This document shows, one piece after another, positions 12,462-24,196 of a stretch of 64,000 nt of DNA. The DNA lies in the NCBI GenBank assembly GCA_001972305.1, contig BDDD01000708.1:189481-253480 (forward strand), read 5' to 3'. Each line of letters begins with the position of its first letter. Position 1 is the stretch's first letter. The DNA comes from Cephalotus follicularis (taxonomy: Eukaryota; Streptophyta; Magnoliopsida; Oxalidales; Cephalotaceae). The notes beneath the pieces were generated by a model. It did not search any database. It had not been told where the DNA came from and worked only from the letters and a program-made list of their open reading frames with translations. A program made the translations under genes and the position numbers.

Positions 12462-13290
12462 TGTGTGTAGATATAACCTGAAAATCGTCGGTTTCTACTG
12501 AGTTTTGCTAAGATAATTCAGTAAAGAGAAGGAGGAAGGAGATTAAATCAAAGTAAGGAAAATTCTACTCTTTTATGCTAAAGTATTCCTCTATTTTACA
12601 TCTGATATTTTGCAGCAACTTCTTTTAATTATATCTTTCTCGTTTCTTTATAAACATTTGAATGGTTGAATGTTCTGAAAACTTTAAGATGTCCTCTCCA
12701 ACTGTTATGTTTCATGTGTTGTGAATTTCTGTCAATTTCTTGACGAAAATCTATGTTTAAAACTACAGCTCATGTTCTGCTAACATATGGAACCTACAAC
12801 TTTAAAAATTTATTTCAGCTTCGTTTCTGAAATCTTCTGAAATCTTTTAGAAACGAAAATCTTCGTTTCTCAAACTACTGATTTCATCTTTGGTAACAGC
12901 TTCAACCGATGATGCTTTTCATAAAGCAAAAGCGCTTTGAAACCAAGCGTCAACGCTTTAAGTTCAAACAACGACGCTTTAAGAACAAATGTAAATTGGC
13001 CTTTGACGAAACCTGTAAAGCGGCGACGCTTCAATTTAAAGCGTCAGCGCTTTGCCCTGCAGATCAATTGTAGAATCTAGATTTTGGTATCTTTGTGAAT
13101 TAATTATTATAATTAAAGGACACATGTCAAGCCATGGAGTGAGGACTTCAAATATTTTAGCCTAGTAACAAGATCAGAATGATGAAAAGTGACAAGTGTC
13201 ATTTAATTGAAAGTAGAAAATATCATCACATGGGCAATAGGTGGCATGATGACTCACAAGGGGAAACTTGCACCCCAAGTTTCAATCCTC

Positions 13291-13299
13291 CTATAAATA
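13291..13299 (+). promoter_or_regulatory. TATA box, second promoter copy in LTR B
   Basis: CTATAAATA in the same context as the first copy, within the tandem duplication. Confidence 0.6.
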
Positions 13300-14508
13300 T
13301 GTGTGTAGATATGACTTGAAAATAGTCAGTTTCTGCTGAGTTTTGCTAAGATAATTCAGTAAAGAGAAGGAGGAAGGAGATTAAATCAAACTAAGGAAAA
13401 TTCTACTCTTCTATGCTAAAGTATTCCTCTGTTTTACTTCTTATATTTTGCAGCAACTTCTTTTAATTATATCTTTCTCATTTCTTTATAAACATTTGAA
13501 TGGTTGAATGTTCTGAAAACTTTAAGATGTCCTCTACAACTGTTATGTTTCGTGTGTTTCGAATTTCTGTAAATTTCTTGACGAAAATCTATGTTTAAAA
13601 CTACTGCTCATGTTCTGCTAACATATGGAACCTGCAACTTTAAAAATTCATTTCAGCTTCGTTTCTCAACCAAAATTTATGAACTTTATCTTTCTGAAAT
13701 CTTTTACATTTCTACTATAACTTTACTGTTTTAAGTTTTCTCTAGAAATGAATGTTTCTATATGCAATATCAGTTTTAAAAATGTTGTACGATCCTATTT
13801 TATGAATATTTTGAGCTGATCACTCAAAGTATTGAGAAATGATTTATGAAATGTGAAAAGTAATGAACTGAGATGAACAACTCTTGGATTGCGATCCAAA
13901 TAGGGATTAATGTTAAGAGCGGAGAGTGCTCTCGGACATGCATGTGATGTAAGGATAGTAATCGGGGAGTGCACAATGCCCCGGTGAAGAATGGTTATTG
14001 GATTCTTTAAGTTTGTATAACCCCTCGGTTTTTATGAAATGTTTTTATTCATGAGATATGATCAGAAAAAGGAATGCGATAAAGTATTTTATTATGAAAC
14101 CCTTACTTGGCTATTTAAGCTCATTCCTTTCAATGTTTTGTTTTCAAATAAAATTTTCAGGAAATGGTTGAACGTGGAGTTTCAAGCCTTAGAGGGAGTT
14201 CGAAAAAGAAGTTTTGGAAAGAATTATGTTATGCAATAACTGTTTTATGATGTAATAAGTTTATCTTTCCGCTGTGTATTGTATTATGTCAAGTTATGTA
14301 CAATTGTAAAGATATTAGAAATGATCGTTATAGTATATGATGTTTTCAAATAAGAGTATGATATTTTGAAGTTTAGTGTTGAAAGTTGTAAGACATATTT
14401 GAGATTATGAGAAGTCAATGAAAAATGTTAGCAATAAGTAAGATTGTTAAAATGGTTAAAGGTTACACCCCCGTAATGCACCGAATCCTCGAAGTTCACT
14501 TTGAGGAT

Positions 14509-14880
14509 TTAGTGAACTCGGATCGGGGGCGTTACATCTAAGGGCCAATGCACGACTGCAACATAGCACCCCCTTTGACATGTAAGTAAAAATTCATACG
14601 GGTGTTCTATACTAGTCACCTCAGTGTACACATTACAAATGTGCACCCACGTACTTTTCATAGGGCCTACTTGAAAGAACAAAACTTCGTTTATGGCCAC
14701 TTTAGGCGTTAGGTACATAGGATGTTCAACTTTAATTTTCATTAAAGTGGCTCTAAAATAAAGAACGTCCCCTATTCTAACACCATAAAGAAACATAAAC
14801 ATCCTAGGATCGCTAATCAACAACCCAATCAAACAATCACATATATACATATAGAGAATGATAGAATTTATACCGAGCAA
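14509..14880 (-). other. Open frame of 123 codons, unknown
   Basis: A minus-strand open frame across the gap between the 3' LTR of element B and the end of the copia F LTR. It is hydrophobic at its start ('IILYMYICDCLIGLLI') and then mixed. I recognise no family. It partly overlaps the LTR end and may be chance or a fragment of the sequence into which these elements inserted. Confidence 0.2.
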
Positions 14881-15357
14881 CCAACTCCCTCCTTCAAGAA
14901 TCTATTCTGAGACTTCAAGCTTTCACTCAGGAACAGACTGCAGCGGAATAACCAATGTAAATACAAGTCCTATATTACTAATCCTAATCTAGGATTAATA
15001 CAGGAAATGTAATACTCAATGTAAGCAGTACACCATATATAGAAATCAAGAAGTGGTGATATCGATTAATGGTATTGAGCTTTCACTCTTTTCTCTCTAT
15101 TGTTCTCTAAGAACAATAAACTAATGTTCACACTCTCTGCAAAACGTGTTCTCTGTTTTTCACTATGAAAAACGTCCAAGTTGCACTCACTAAATTGAAC
15201 ACGTTCTGTAATAACCGCAATTTCAATTCATGTATTTCGTAACCTACGATGAATAAAATATGCAGTTATTGAAATTATATGTTGGGTTATCGCTTGAATA
15301 GAAGGAATTTGGAATAAACTTTTAAATGAAAAATAAGGAAATAAATTCTGGCACTAA

Positions 15358-15530
15358 ACCGTCGACGCCTAACTTCACACCGTCAACGCTTTAAGCCCTG
15401 ACATGTGCACAAAACGCACAGTTGAAGGCTGAGTCAAGGTGCCAAACCGTCGACCTTTAAACACCCAGCATCGACACTTAAAGGCGTATAAGCGCCGACG
15501 CCCAAGACAACCAACGACGCTTTAAACGTG
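15358..15530. repeat. TCGA-core motif array 1 in C 5' LTR
   Basis: About eight words such as ACCGTCGACGCC, GCATCGACAC and GCGCCGACGCC. The 3' LTR has the matching array at 22405-22580, where several words differ by CpG-type changes. Confidence 0.8.
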
Positions 15531-16429
15531 TTCTGGCCCAGAACACTCGTCAATTGGCATGGAATTACAGTGTTAAAATGGTGAGGTAAGGACAACTGTC
15601 CTATAAACGTGTCAATGCTTACCAGAAGCCTTCACCAGCTGGGTAACATGCAAGGATGGAGCCTTGCATGTGATCTGAACCTACAACCTGCAAAACACAG
15701 CAGAAAAGTGAGAGAAAAACAATGAATGAATGCATGCATGAGGGAGAGAGAAATGTACAATGAAACTTAAACTAGCTGAGGAAATTAAAGGCACGGAATT
15801 GAGTCTTTATATCAGCTGATCCATGAGCTGATTGAGTGTTAGAAATACTGAGAAATAGAGAGACAATCAGGACAATTGCTGGAAGATTGCTAGAGGTTGA
15901 AGGAACCTAAAGTTCAAAAGGGGAAAACTTGGAGCATCACCTGGAATTGGTAAGTAAACCGAGATTTCCTTGATATTGTTAAGGTTGTTAGTGATGATAC
16001 ATGTTCATTTCTAACAAACGATTATGGAGTAAACCTGGAATTAGAGATTGCCTGGGTATAAATTGTAAATGAGAATTTTGAAGCTTAGAAGCTAATGATA
16101 AGCTATGGTTTAAGTTATAAGTTGTTACCATGATTTGATAACAAGATTAACTCACTGGTACTAATGTATAAACCTTAAACATGCAATTGTTTAGGCTAAA
16201 TTCTGCAATTTTGGAAGATTGAAGGAAACTGAAGAACTTGGGACATAGAGAGAGAAATCAATTTGATTTGATTTCGGGACTGCTTTAAAGGTAGGGGTTT
16301 TTGACATGTTTTTGAACATATAACATGTATAATGTGTAGTGATGGTCAATAGTTGATTGCATGTTGAATTGAACTGAGTTTGGGTTGATTTTGTGCTTCC
16401 CCTGTGTTTATTTTGCTCCTGGAATTCGT

Positions 16430-16585
16430 CTGAAGCGTCGATGCTTAAATTAAGATCGTCGACGCTTTGGTGTGGAAAATGCCTGTTAAGGCTTATAATG
16501 TCGACGCTTAAGCTTTGATCATGCGTGTAGTGTCAACGCTTAGACTACAACCGTCGACGCTTACACAGAAACTGTCAACGCTTTA
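16430..16585. repeat. TCGA-core motif array 2 in C 5' LTR
   Basis: About seven words of the GCGTCGACGCTT type, again present in the 3' LTR (about 23510-23665). With array 1 it brackets the likely promoter region (a weak TTTATAT near 15,806-15,812). Confidence 0.8.
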
Positions 16586-17275
16586 GGATTGTAAATGTAG
16601 AAACGTGTAAACTGATCGATTGAAGTGTTTGTGGTTGCGATTATCCCTGATCTGATATGTTGTAACTATTGTTACTGATATTTAATGAAATTGCTACTGT
16701 TATATATTTATTCAAGGATTTTACCAACCTAATGCTTAAAGCATAATTAATGATTTTGAACCACGGATTTCTAATAGCAAATCTTATTGTTATACAAACT
16801 GCTATTTTCTTCATTAATAGAGGCACTGTTACTGTTAGTTCTCGCAAGAGAACCACTGACTGACTGTTATGTTTTCTAAAAATGAAAACTACCGTTATAT
16901 TGCATATTATAGATATATGTGATATTACTACTGAATTGAATGAATTGATTGTCTATGCTATTGCCGTTAGTCGAGTGATAGGAGACATCACTGGCTACGG
17001 AGGTGGTCATATGTGCCAGGAGTTGGCTAGAGTATCCACCCAAACTGTCTGCAATGCAGAACTTAATTGTTAAACTGCCCGCTAATGCCGGTAGTAATTG
17101 ACCTGATCTATCATCTTCGGAGTGTAGGGTGATAGATAGGTGGTGCACAGTTGGTGCTAGGAGATAGCGACATGTGACACCCAAACCACTGTACTGATTG
17201 ATTGTACTCTTGTGCGGTATTCTTGCATTGTACTATCTATGGCCACTTGGCATGATTGCGTATATATTGGAATAC

Positions 17276-17277
<2 letters not shown>

Positions 17278-17317
<40 letters not shown>
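17278..17317. repeat. TA/TG microsatellite in C 5' LTR
   Basis: ATATATATG followed by about 18 TG units. The shorter 3' LTR lacks this stretch. LTR E1 has a longer TG tract in a similar position. Confidence 0.95.
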
Positions 17318-17382
17318 ATTTCATTTAACTGTCATGCATATTTACATTTATAGATTCAATTACATGTTTTATCTTCCTACTT

Positions 17383-17421
17383 AGCCAAGTAAGGACAACG
17401 GCTAACCCCCTACAATTTCAG
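17383..17421 (+). promoter_or_regulatory. Conserved LTR block 'aggacaacggctaacccc' in C 5' LTR
   Basis: A ~38-bp block ending ACAATTTCAG, conserved in LTRs E1 (27246-27283), E2 (50973-51010), J (minus, 43196-43233) and the C 3' LTR (23842-23879), about 160-250 bp before the stem-loop. The AG at its end could be a splice acceptor. Function is unknown. Confidence 0.6.
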
Positions 17422-17580
17422 ATTAAGTAAAGGCATTCGGGAAGGCCCGTTGCTGAAGCTCGGAGAGTTTTGATCTACTTAAGGTTGTTATCTTATTTTG
17501 TGATGTAATTGAAATGAACGATTCGCACTCCGTTACTGTTGTACTTTCCTTATGTAAAAGGATTTTGCTTGTATTGTTGG

Positions 17581-17602
17581 GCACGTAGTATGGGCTGCGT
17601 GC
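17581..17602 (+). promoter_or_regulatory. Conserved LTR stem-loop, C 5' LTR
   Basis: Stem GCACG/CGTGC around the 12-nt loop TAGTATGGGCTG. It lies 136 bp before the LTR end. The same loop with different but still paired stems occurs in LTRs E1, E2 and J. Confidence 0.65.
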
Positions 17603-17742
17603 GGATGACTTGTAATCCAGTTTTAATTGCTTCCGCTTATATTATAATGAAATGTTTAATGAAATGCTAGATTATATGTATTTCTGATATCACCATCTTT
17701 GCTTGTGCCTAATTGGAACCGAACGGCGGGGCGTGACAAGCA

Positions 17743-17754
17743 TGGTATCAGAGC
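17743..17754 (+). promoter_or_regulatory. Primer-binding site of element C
   Basis: TGGTATCAGAGC, complementary to the 3' end of initiator methionine tRNA, four bases after the 5' LTR. This is the standard primer site of Tekay and many copia elements. Confidence 0.95.
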
Positions 17755-17829
17755 ATATTCCATATATGCTAGCTGGGATAAGTTTCTCAGAAATTAAGTG
17801 AATTGTTTCCTAATGATTATGTCATTCCA

Positions 17830-20800
17830 TATAGGAAACTGAATGGACCTATGAAGAGGTAGAAGAGGACGGCGTAGAGCCGACGAAGGAGTCAATGCAC
17901 CGCCAGTGCACGAACATTATCCACCAGCGTACGAGGGAGTGAATGTTCCTCCAGTGCAAGATGAGAGGAGTAACTTTGACTGCATGGCTGACCTCTTTCA
18001 ACAGCAGATGCAAGCTAATGCGGCAAACATGGAACAGATTCGGAAAATGTAGGAGGCTAATCGGACTTATCATCAGGCTCCCGGAGCTTGTCATACCGGT
18101 GGATTTGGCCGAGATCTAGAGCGGTTCATGAGACAGAATCCTCCGATATTCAACGGTGAATTGAATGCTACTGTGGCCGAGCAGTGGATTAGAGATTTGG
18201 AGAATATATTTGTTGCCCTGGAATGTACTGATGAACAGAAGCTCAACTTTGCTGTATATCGCTTATGGGGCGAGGATACTTATTGGTGGGAAAGGACCGA
18301 AGCAAAGTGGGAATCTCATAGATTTGACAGGACTTGGGACAGATTTCAGTCTGAGTTCCTTGAAGCTTATGTGCCACAGATAGAACGTGACCGGAGGGAG
18401 ACTGAGCAGATGGAGTTACGTCAAGGGGATATGACGGTAGCTCAGTACCAGACCAGATTTATGGAACTGGCAAGACATACACCTTATCTTGTGGAGGGTG
18501 AATCACGGATGATACGAAGGTTTCTCAAAGGCCTTCGACCTGACATTAGATCAAAACTGTTATTACTGCAATTGACTTCTTTTGTAGATGTTGCGGAAAG
18601 AGCGATGGTTCTGGAAGCTGATGCCAATGAAAGGAGAGTAGAACGGACTCGTGCTAGTCAATCGAGGGCCGCACAGTCGCAGGGACAAGGAAGCAACAAT
18701 CCTGCTAAATCGGCAAAGTCTGGTAACCGGGGGCAAGGAGGTTCTCGACGCAGTAATTCACGGTCAAGGACTCCTAGCCGAAACAGTCAACAGAATCCAG
18801 GTGGATGTACTTTTTGTGGTCGTCAGAATCATGATGAGACTGAATGTTGGAAGAAGATGGGAAAGTGCTTGAGATGTGGTTCACAAGATCATATGATGAA
18901 CAGTTGCCCAATGATGAGGGATCAAGCACGCGGCCAACAGGAAAAGGCTAGTGCTAGTGGTAGTCCTGCGGCTGCTCAACCGCGGAAGGATACCGGGAAA
19001 GGGATTGTGAAAGGTAGGGTCTACACCTTATCTAAAGATGATGTGCCAGAATCTACTACTGTTGTGGGAGGTACAATTTATATATCTGGCGTACTAGCTC
19101 ATGTATTGATTGACCCTGGTACGACACATTCATTCATTGCATCTGAATTTGCTCGCAATTTGCATGGTATTACATCTAGATTACCTTATGTATTGGAGGT
19201 GAGTACTCCTACGGGTACTTGTCTTCTATCTGACACCGTTATGAAAGATTGTGAGATCATGGTAGCTGGGATGCCGTTATCTGCTGACTTGATAGTATTA
19301 CCTATCCGGGATTTTGATGTAATCTTGGGGATGGACTGGCTGTATGCTCATCATGCTTGTGTTGATTGCTACAACAAGATGATGACTTTTTATCTTCAAG
19401 ATGGGACTGAGTGCAAGTTTATCGGGGAGAAGAATGTTTCTACTCCGATCATTTCATATGCTCGAGCACAGAAGTATCTCAAGCAAGGATGTGAAGGCTA
19501 TTTGGTGTATGTGATTGATCATACGAAAGGTACACCCAGTATTGAACAAGTGCCTGTTGTATGTGAATTTCCTGATGTATTTCCAGATGAACTCACTTCG
19601 TTGCCAGCGGAGAGGGATATAGAGTTCAGTATCGAGCTGTTGCCTGGAACTGATCCTATATCCAGAGCATCGTACCGTATGGCTCCTGCTGAACTGAAGG
19701 AGTTGAAGGTTCAATTACAAGATTACCTTGATAAAGGCTTTATCAGACCGAGTGTATCACCTTGGGGAGCACCGGTTCTGTTTGTGAAAAAGAAGGATGG
19801 ATCGATGCGGCTATGCATTGACTACAGGCTGCTAAATCAGGTAACGGTGAAGAACAAGTATCCTCTGCCACATATTGAGGTGTTGTTCGACCAATTGCAA
19901 GGCTCAACTGTATTCTCCAAACTTGACCTAAGAATAGGTTATCATCAGTTGAGGATCAGAGAGGGTGATGTGGAGAAGACCGCATATACGCCAAATTCAG
20001 CAAGTGCGAATTTTGGCTGGATCATGTGACCTTCCTAGGTCACATTGTGTCAAGCGAGGGATTGTCCGTGGATCCTTCGAAGATAGAGAGTATTGTTGAT
20101 TGGCCCCAACCGAGGAACGTTACGGAGGTTCGTAGTTTCTTGGGATTGGATGGCTACTACCGAAGGTTTATCAAAGGATTTTCGAAACTTGCTGCACCTT
20201 TGACACATTTGACTCAGAAGAAGTCAAGCTTTATGTGGGATGATTCCTGTGAGGAAAGTTTCCAAGAGTTGAAGAGACGGTTGATTTCGGCTCCAGTGCT
20301 GGCATTACCGGAGGGTAATGAGGGTTTCACCGTCTATACTGATGCTTCTGGGAAAGGATTGGGATGCGTTCTTATGCAACATGGTAGGGTAATTGCATAC
20401 GCATCAAGGAAGTTAAAGTCGTACGAGGAAAATTATCCTGTACACGATCTTGAGTTGGCAGCCATAGTGTTTGCTTTGCAGAAATGGAGGCACTACCTCT
20501 ATGGTGCTCAGTTTGAGATCTTTACCGACCATAAGAGTTTGAAGTATTTGTTTTCCCAGAATGAGCTCAACATGAAACAGAGGCAATGGGTGGAATTCTT
20601 TAATGACTACAACTGCAATATTCAATACCACCCGAGAAAGGCGAATGTAGTGGCTGATGCGCTGAGTCGCAAGGCAATGATTGCTGGAGCAATGGTTTCA
20701 CAGTGGAAGCTATTGGAGGAATTTCAAAGATGGAATTCGTTCATGGTTTCTCGAGGAGTTGTTGTGGCAAGTCTGAGAGCACAATCGGAACTTCTGGAAC

Positions 20801-22215
20801 GTATTCTGACTGCTCAGTATAGTGATTCTGAATTGTGGAGTATCCGTGAGAACCTAGACACTGATTCTGAGTTCTCCATCCATACTGATGGTATATTGAG
20901 GTTTCGATGGAGGATATGTGTTCTGGATGACGAGAACATCAAGAATGAGCTACTACAACAAACTCACAAGTCAAAATATAGTGTGCACCCGGGAAGTTCC
21001 AAGATGTGGCACGACCTGAAAAAAAACTACTGGTGGAGTGGTATGAAAAGAGAGATTGCTGAATATGTAGCAAGATGTTTGACCTGTCAGAGGGTGAAGG
21101 CTGAACATCAGAAATCGGCGGGACTGCTACAATCGTTACCAGTGGTTGAATGGAAATGGGAACACGTGACCATGAACTTCGTATCAGGATTGCCAAGGTC
21201 ACGAAATCAGCATGAAGCAGTGTGGGTAGCAGTGGACAGACTCACTAAGTCTGCTCACTTCCTTCCGATGAACATGACATATTCTATCGAGAAACTTGCT
21301 CGATTGTATATCCGGGAGATAGTGAGATTGCATGGAGTGCCGGTCAGTATTGTTTGCGACTGAGATGCTAGATTTACCTCATGGTTCTGGAAGAAGTTCC
21401 AAACAGCTATGGGAACAACCTCAAACTTCAGCACTGCATTTCACCCACAGACTAACGGACAGTCCAAGCGTACTATTCAGACTCTGGAGGATATGCTACG
21501 GGCTTGCATGATTGATTTTGCTGGGAGTTGGGAGGATCATCTGGCACTGATTGAGTTCTCCTACAACAACAGTTTCCACACCAGCATTGGAATGGCTCCC
21601 TATGAAGCCTTGTATGGGAGGAAGTGCAGATCGCCAATCTGCTGGGACGAGGTAGGTGAGAGACAAGTGTTGGGAACAGACTTGGTACAAGAGACTACTG
21701 AAAAAGTAGAGCTAATAAAGAAAAGACTGCTAGCTGCACAAAGTCGGCAGAAGAGTTACGCCAATAGCAAGAGAAGAAAGCTAGAGTTTGAGAAGGGGGA
21801 TCATGTTTTCCTGAAGATCTCGCCTTCGAAAGGGATACCCCGTTTTGGCCTCAAAGGGAAGTTGGCTCAAAGGTATGTTGGACCTTATGAGATACTAGAA
21901 AGAGTGGGGGAGGTGGCATATCAAATTGCTCTACCGCCTAGTTTGTCGGACGTTCATAACGTATTTCATGTTTCAGTGCTACGGAAATACGTACTCGACC
22001 CATCTCACATTTTGAGCTACGACCCTGGATTTATTAGCGCTAGATTGACTTATGAGGAAAGACCGACGAGGATAGTGGATCGAATGGAAAAGGTACTAAG
22101 GAACAAGACCATTCCTATGGTAAAAGTGCTATGGCGTTTTCACGGAGCAGATGAAGCTACGTGGGAACGTGAGGATGAAATGATGGAGACATTTCCCCAC
22201 TTGTTCGGAATGTAA
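17830..22215 (+). pseudogene. Element C gag-pol region (fossil)
   Basis: Gag lies at about 17840-18750 ('[11 protein letters not shown]', '[13 protein letters not shown]', '[20 protein letters not shown]'). A paired cysteine-histidine zinc knuckle is at about 18805-18920 ([28 protein letters not shown]). Aspartic protease is at about 19090-19330 ([22 protein letters not shown]), reverse transcriptase at about 19560-20140, and RNase H at about 20330-20680 ([15 protein letters not shown]). Integrase is at about 20990-21960 (zinc-binding '[17 protein letters not shown]', core '[12 protein letters not shown]'). The chromodomain-like tail is at about 22110-22200 ('VKVLWRFHGADEATWERED'). Domain order and the tail place it in the Tekay/Del chromoviruses, whose tail is thought to steer insertion to heterochromatin. 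Confidence 0.95.
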
Positions 22216-22243
22216 GGGTTAAATTCGAGGACGAATTTTCTTT

Positions 22244-22256
22244 AAGGAGGGGGGAA
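22244..22256 (+). promoter_or_regulatory. Polypurine tract of element C
   Basis: AAGGAGGGGGGAA directly before the 3' LTR. The palindrome-like TTCGAGGACGAA about 15 bp upstream is usual in this part of gypsy elements; element I has the counterpart CTTGAGGACAAG. Confidence 0.9.
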
Positions 22257-24196
22257 TGTAATAACCGCAATTTCAATTCATGTATTTTGTAACCTACGAT
22301 GAATAAAATATGCAGTTATTGAAATTATATGTTGGGTTATCGCTTGAATACAAGGAATTTGGAATAAACTTTTAAATGAAAAATAAGGAAATAAATTATG
22401 GCGCTAAACCGTCGACGCCTAACTTCACATCGTCGACGCTTTAAGCCCTGACATGTGCACAAAGCGCACAGTTGAAGGCTGAGTCAAGGCGCCAAACCGT
22501 CGACCTTTAAATGCCCAGCATCGACACTTAAAGGCGTATAAGCGTCGATGCCCACGACAACCGGCGACGCTTTAAACGTGTTCTGGCGCAGAACACTTGT
22601 CAATTGGCATGGAATTACAGTGTTAAAATGGTGAGCTAAGGACAAGTGTCCTACAAACGTGTCAATGCTTACCAGAAGCCTTCACCAGCTGGGTAACATG
22701 CAAGGATGGACCCTTGCATGTGATCTGAACCTACAACCTGCAAAACACAGCAGAAAAGTGAGAGAAAAACAATGAATGAATGCATGCATGAGGGAGAGAG
22801 AAATCTGCAATGAAAGTTAAACTAGCTGAGGAAATTAAAGGCATGGAATTGAGTCTTTATATCAACTGATCCATGAGTTGATTGAGTGTTAGAAACACTG
22901 AGAAATAGAGAGATAATCTGGACAATTGTTGGAGGATTGCTAGAGGTTGAAGGAACCTAACGTTCAAAAGGGGAAAACTTGGAACATCACTTGGAATTGG
23001 TAAGTAAACCGAGATTTCCTTGATATAGTTAAGGTTGTTAGTGATGTAGCATACTGATGTGAGATATACATGTTCATTGCTAACAAACAATTATGGAGTA
23101 AACCTGGAATTAGAGATTGCATGGGTATAAATTGTAAATGAGAATTTTGAAGCTTAGAAGCTAATGATAAGCTATGGTTTAAGTTATAAGTTGTTACCAT
23201 GATTTGATAACAAGATTAACTCACTGGTATTAATGTATAAACCTTAAACATGCAATTGTTTAGGCTAAATTCTGCAATTTTGAAAGATTGAAGGAAAGTG
23301 AAGAACTTGGGACATAGAGAGAGAAATCAATTTGATTTGATTTCGGGACTGCTTTAAAGGTAGGGGTTTTTGACATGTTTTTGAACATATAACATGTATA
23401 ATGTGTAGTGATGGTCAATAGTTGATTGCATGTTGAATTGAACTGAGTTTGGGTTGATTTTGTGCTTCCCCTGTGTTGATTTTGCTCCTAGAATTCGTCT
23501 GAACGCCAGAAGCACCGACGCTTAAATTAAGACCATCGACGCTTTGGTGTGGATAATGCCTGTTAAGGCTTAGAATGTCGACGCTTAAGCTTTGATAATG
23601 CGTTTAGTGTCAATGCTTAGACGACAACCGTCGACGCTTACACAGAAACTGTCAACGCTTTAGGACAGTAAATGTAGAAACGTGTAAACTGATCGATTGA
23701 AGTGTTTGTGGTTGCGATTATCCCTGATCTGATATGTTGTAACTATTGTTACTGATATTTAATGAAATTGCTACTGTTATATTTAATTGTCATGCATATT
23801 TACATTTATAGATTCAATTACATGCTTTATCTTCCTACTTAGCCAAGTGAGGACAACGGCTAACCCCCTACAATTTCAGATTAAGTAAAGGCATTCGGGA
23901 AGGCACGTTGCTGAAGCTCGGAGAGTTTTGATCTACTTAAGGTTGTTATCTTATTTTGTGATGTAATTGAAATGAACGATTCGCACTCCGTTACAGTTGT
24001 ACTTTCCTTATGTAAAAGGATTTTGCTTGTATTGTTGGGCACGTAGTATGGGCTGCGTGCGGATGAATTGTAATACAGTTTTAATTGCTTCCGCTTATAT
24101 TATAATGAAATGTTTAATGAAATGCTGGATTATATGTATTTCTGATATCACCATATATGCTTGTGCCTAATTGGAACCGAACGGCGGGGTGTGACA
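22257..24196 (+). mobile_element. 3' LTR of element C
   Basis: 1940 bp, TGTAATAACC...GTGACA, shorter than the 5' LTR. Motif arrays at about 22405-22580 and 23510-23665, conserved block at 23842-23879, stem-loop at 24039-24060. Confidence 0.95.
24039..24060 (+). promoter_or_regulatory. Conserved LTR stem-loop, C 3' LTR
   Basis: Identical to the 5' LTR copy: GCACG, loop TAGTATGGGCTG, CGTGC. Confidence 0.65.

Larger units (their letters stand above)
12081..13690 (+). repeat. ~805-bp tandem duplication carrying the LTR promoter
   Basis: Bases 12081-12885 are repeated from 12886 to about 13680 at a high but not perfect identity. Each copy holds motif-array words, a 'gacacgtgtcaag'-like block, CTATAAATA, and the downstream leader. 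The LTR therefore has two promoters in tandem. Confidence 0.9.
4632..14536 (+). mobile_element. Ty3/gypsy Tekay (Del) element B, fossil, 5' end replaced
   Basis: Gag, zinc knuckle, protease, reverse transcriptase, RNase H, integrase and a C-terminal chromodomain-like segment occur in the Tekay order on the plus strand, followed by a 3' LTR at 11723-14536. The 5' flank is LTR A, a different subfamily, and no own 5' LTR or primer site is visible. A solo LTR (5808-8455) sits in the protease region. The coding part is clearly dead, with roughly ten or more breaks, and is older than element C. Confidence 0.85.
11723..14536 (+). mobile_element. 3' LTR of element B
   Basis: Starts TGTAATGACC 39 bp after the end of the chromodomain-like reading frame and ends GGGGGCGTTACA. 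It holds a TCGA-motif array (11865-12225), a direct 0.8-kb duplication (12081-13690) with two TATA boxes, and a TTTCCGCTG motif near its 3' end. It does not resemble LTR A, which precedes gag, so the two flanking LTRs are not a pair. Confidence 0.85.
15207..17738 (+). mobile_element. 5' LTR of element C
   Basis: 2532 bp, TGTAATAACC...GTGACA. Holds two TCGA-motif arrays (15358-15530 and 16430-16585), a TG microsatellite (17283-17317), a conserved block (17383-17421) and a stem-loop (17581-17602). Confidence 0.95.
15207..24196 (+). mobile_element. Ty3/gypsy Tekay (Del) element C, nearly whole
   Basis: Flanked by target duplication CGTTC (15202-15206 and 24197-24201). 5' LTR 15207-17738, primer site 17743-17754, gag-pol 17830-22215, polypurine tract 22244-22256, 3' LTR 22257-24196. 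The LTRs start TGTAATAACC and end GTGACA. Their aligned parts differ by a few percent by eye (more in the CpG-rich arrays), which at usual plant rates suggests an insertion of the order of one million years ago. About three to four breaks are seen in the coding part. It inserted into the copia F LTR. Confidence 0.95.

Noticed and set aside
17743-17754. tRNA gene remnant
   Set aside because: The match to initiator methionine tRNA is only the 12-nt primer site; no cloverleaf surrounds it.
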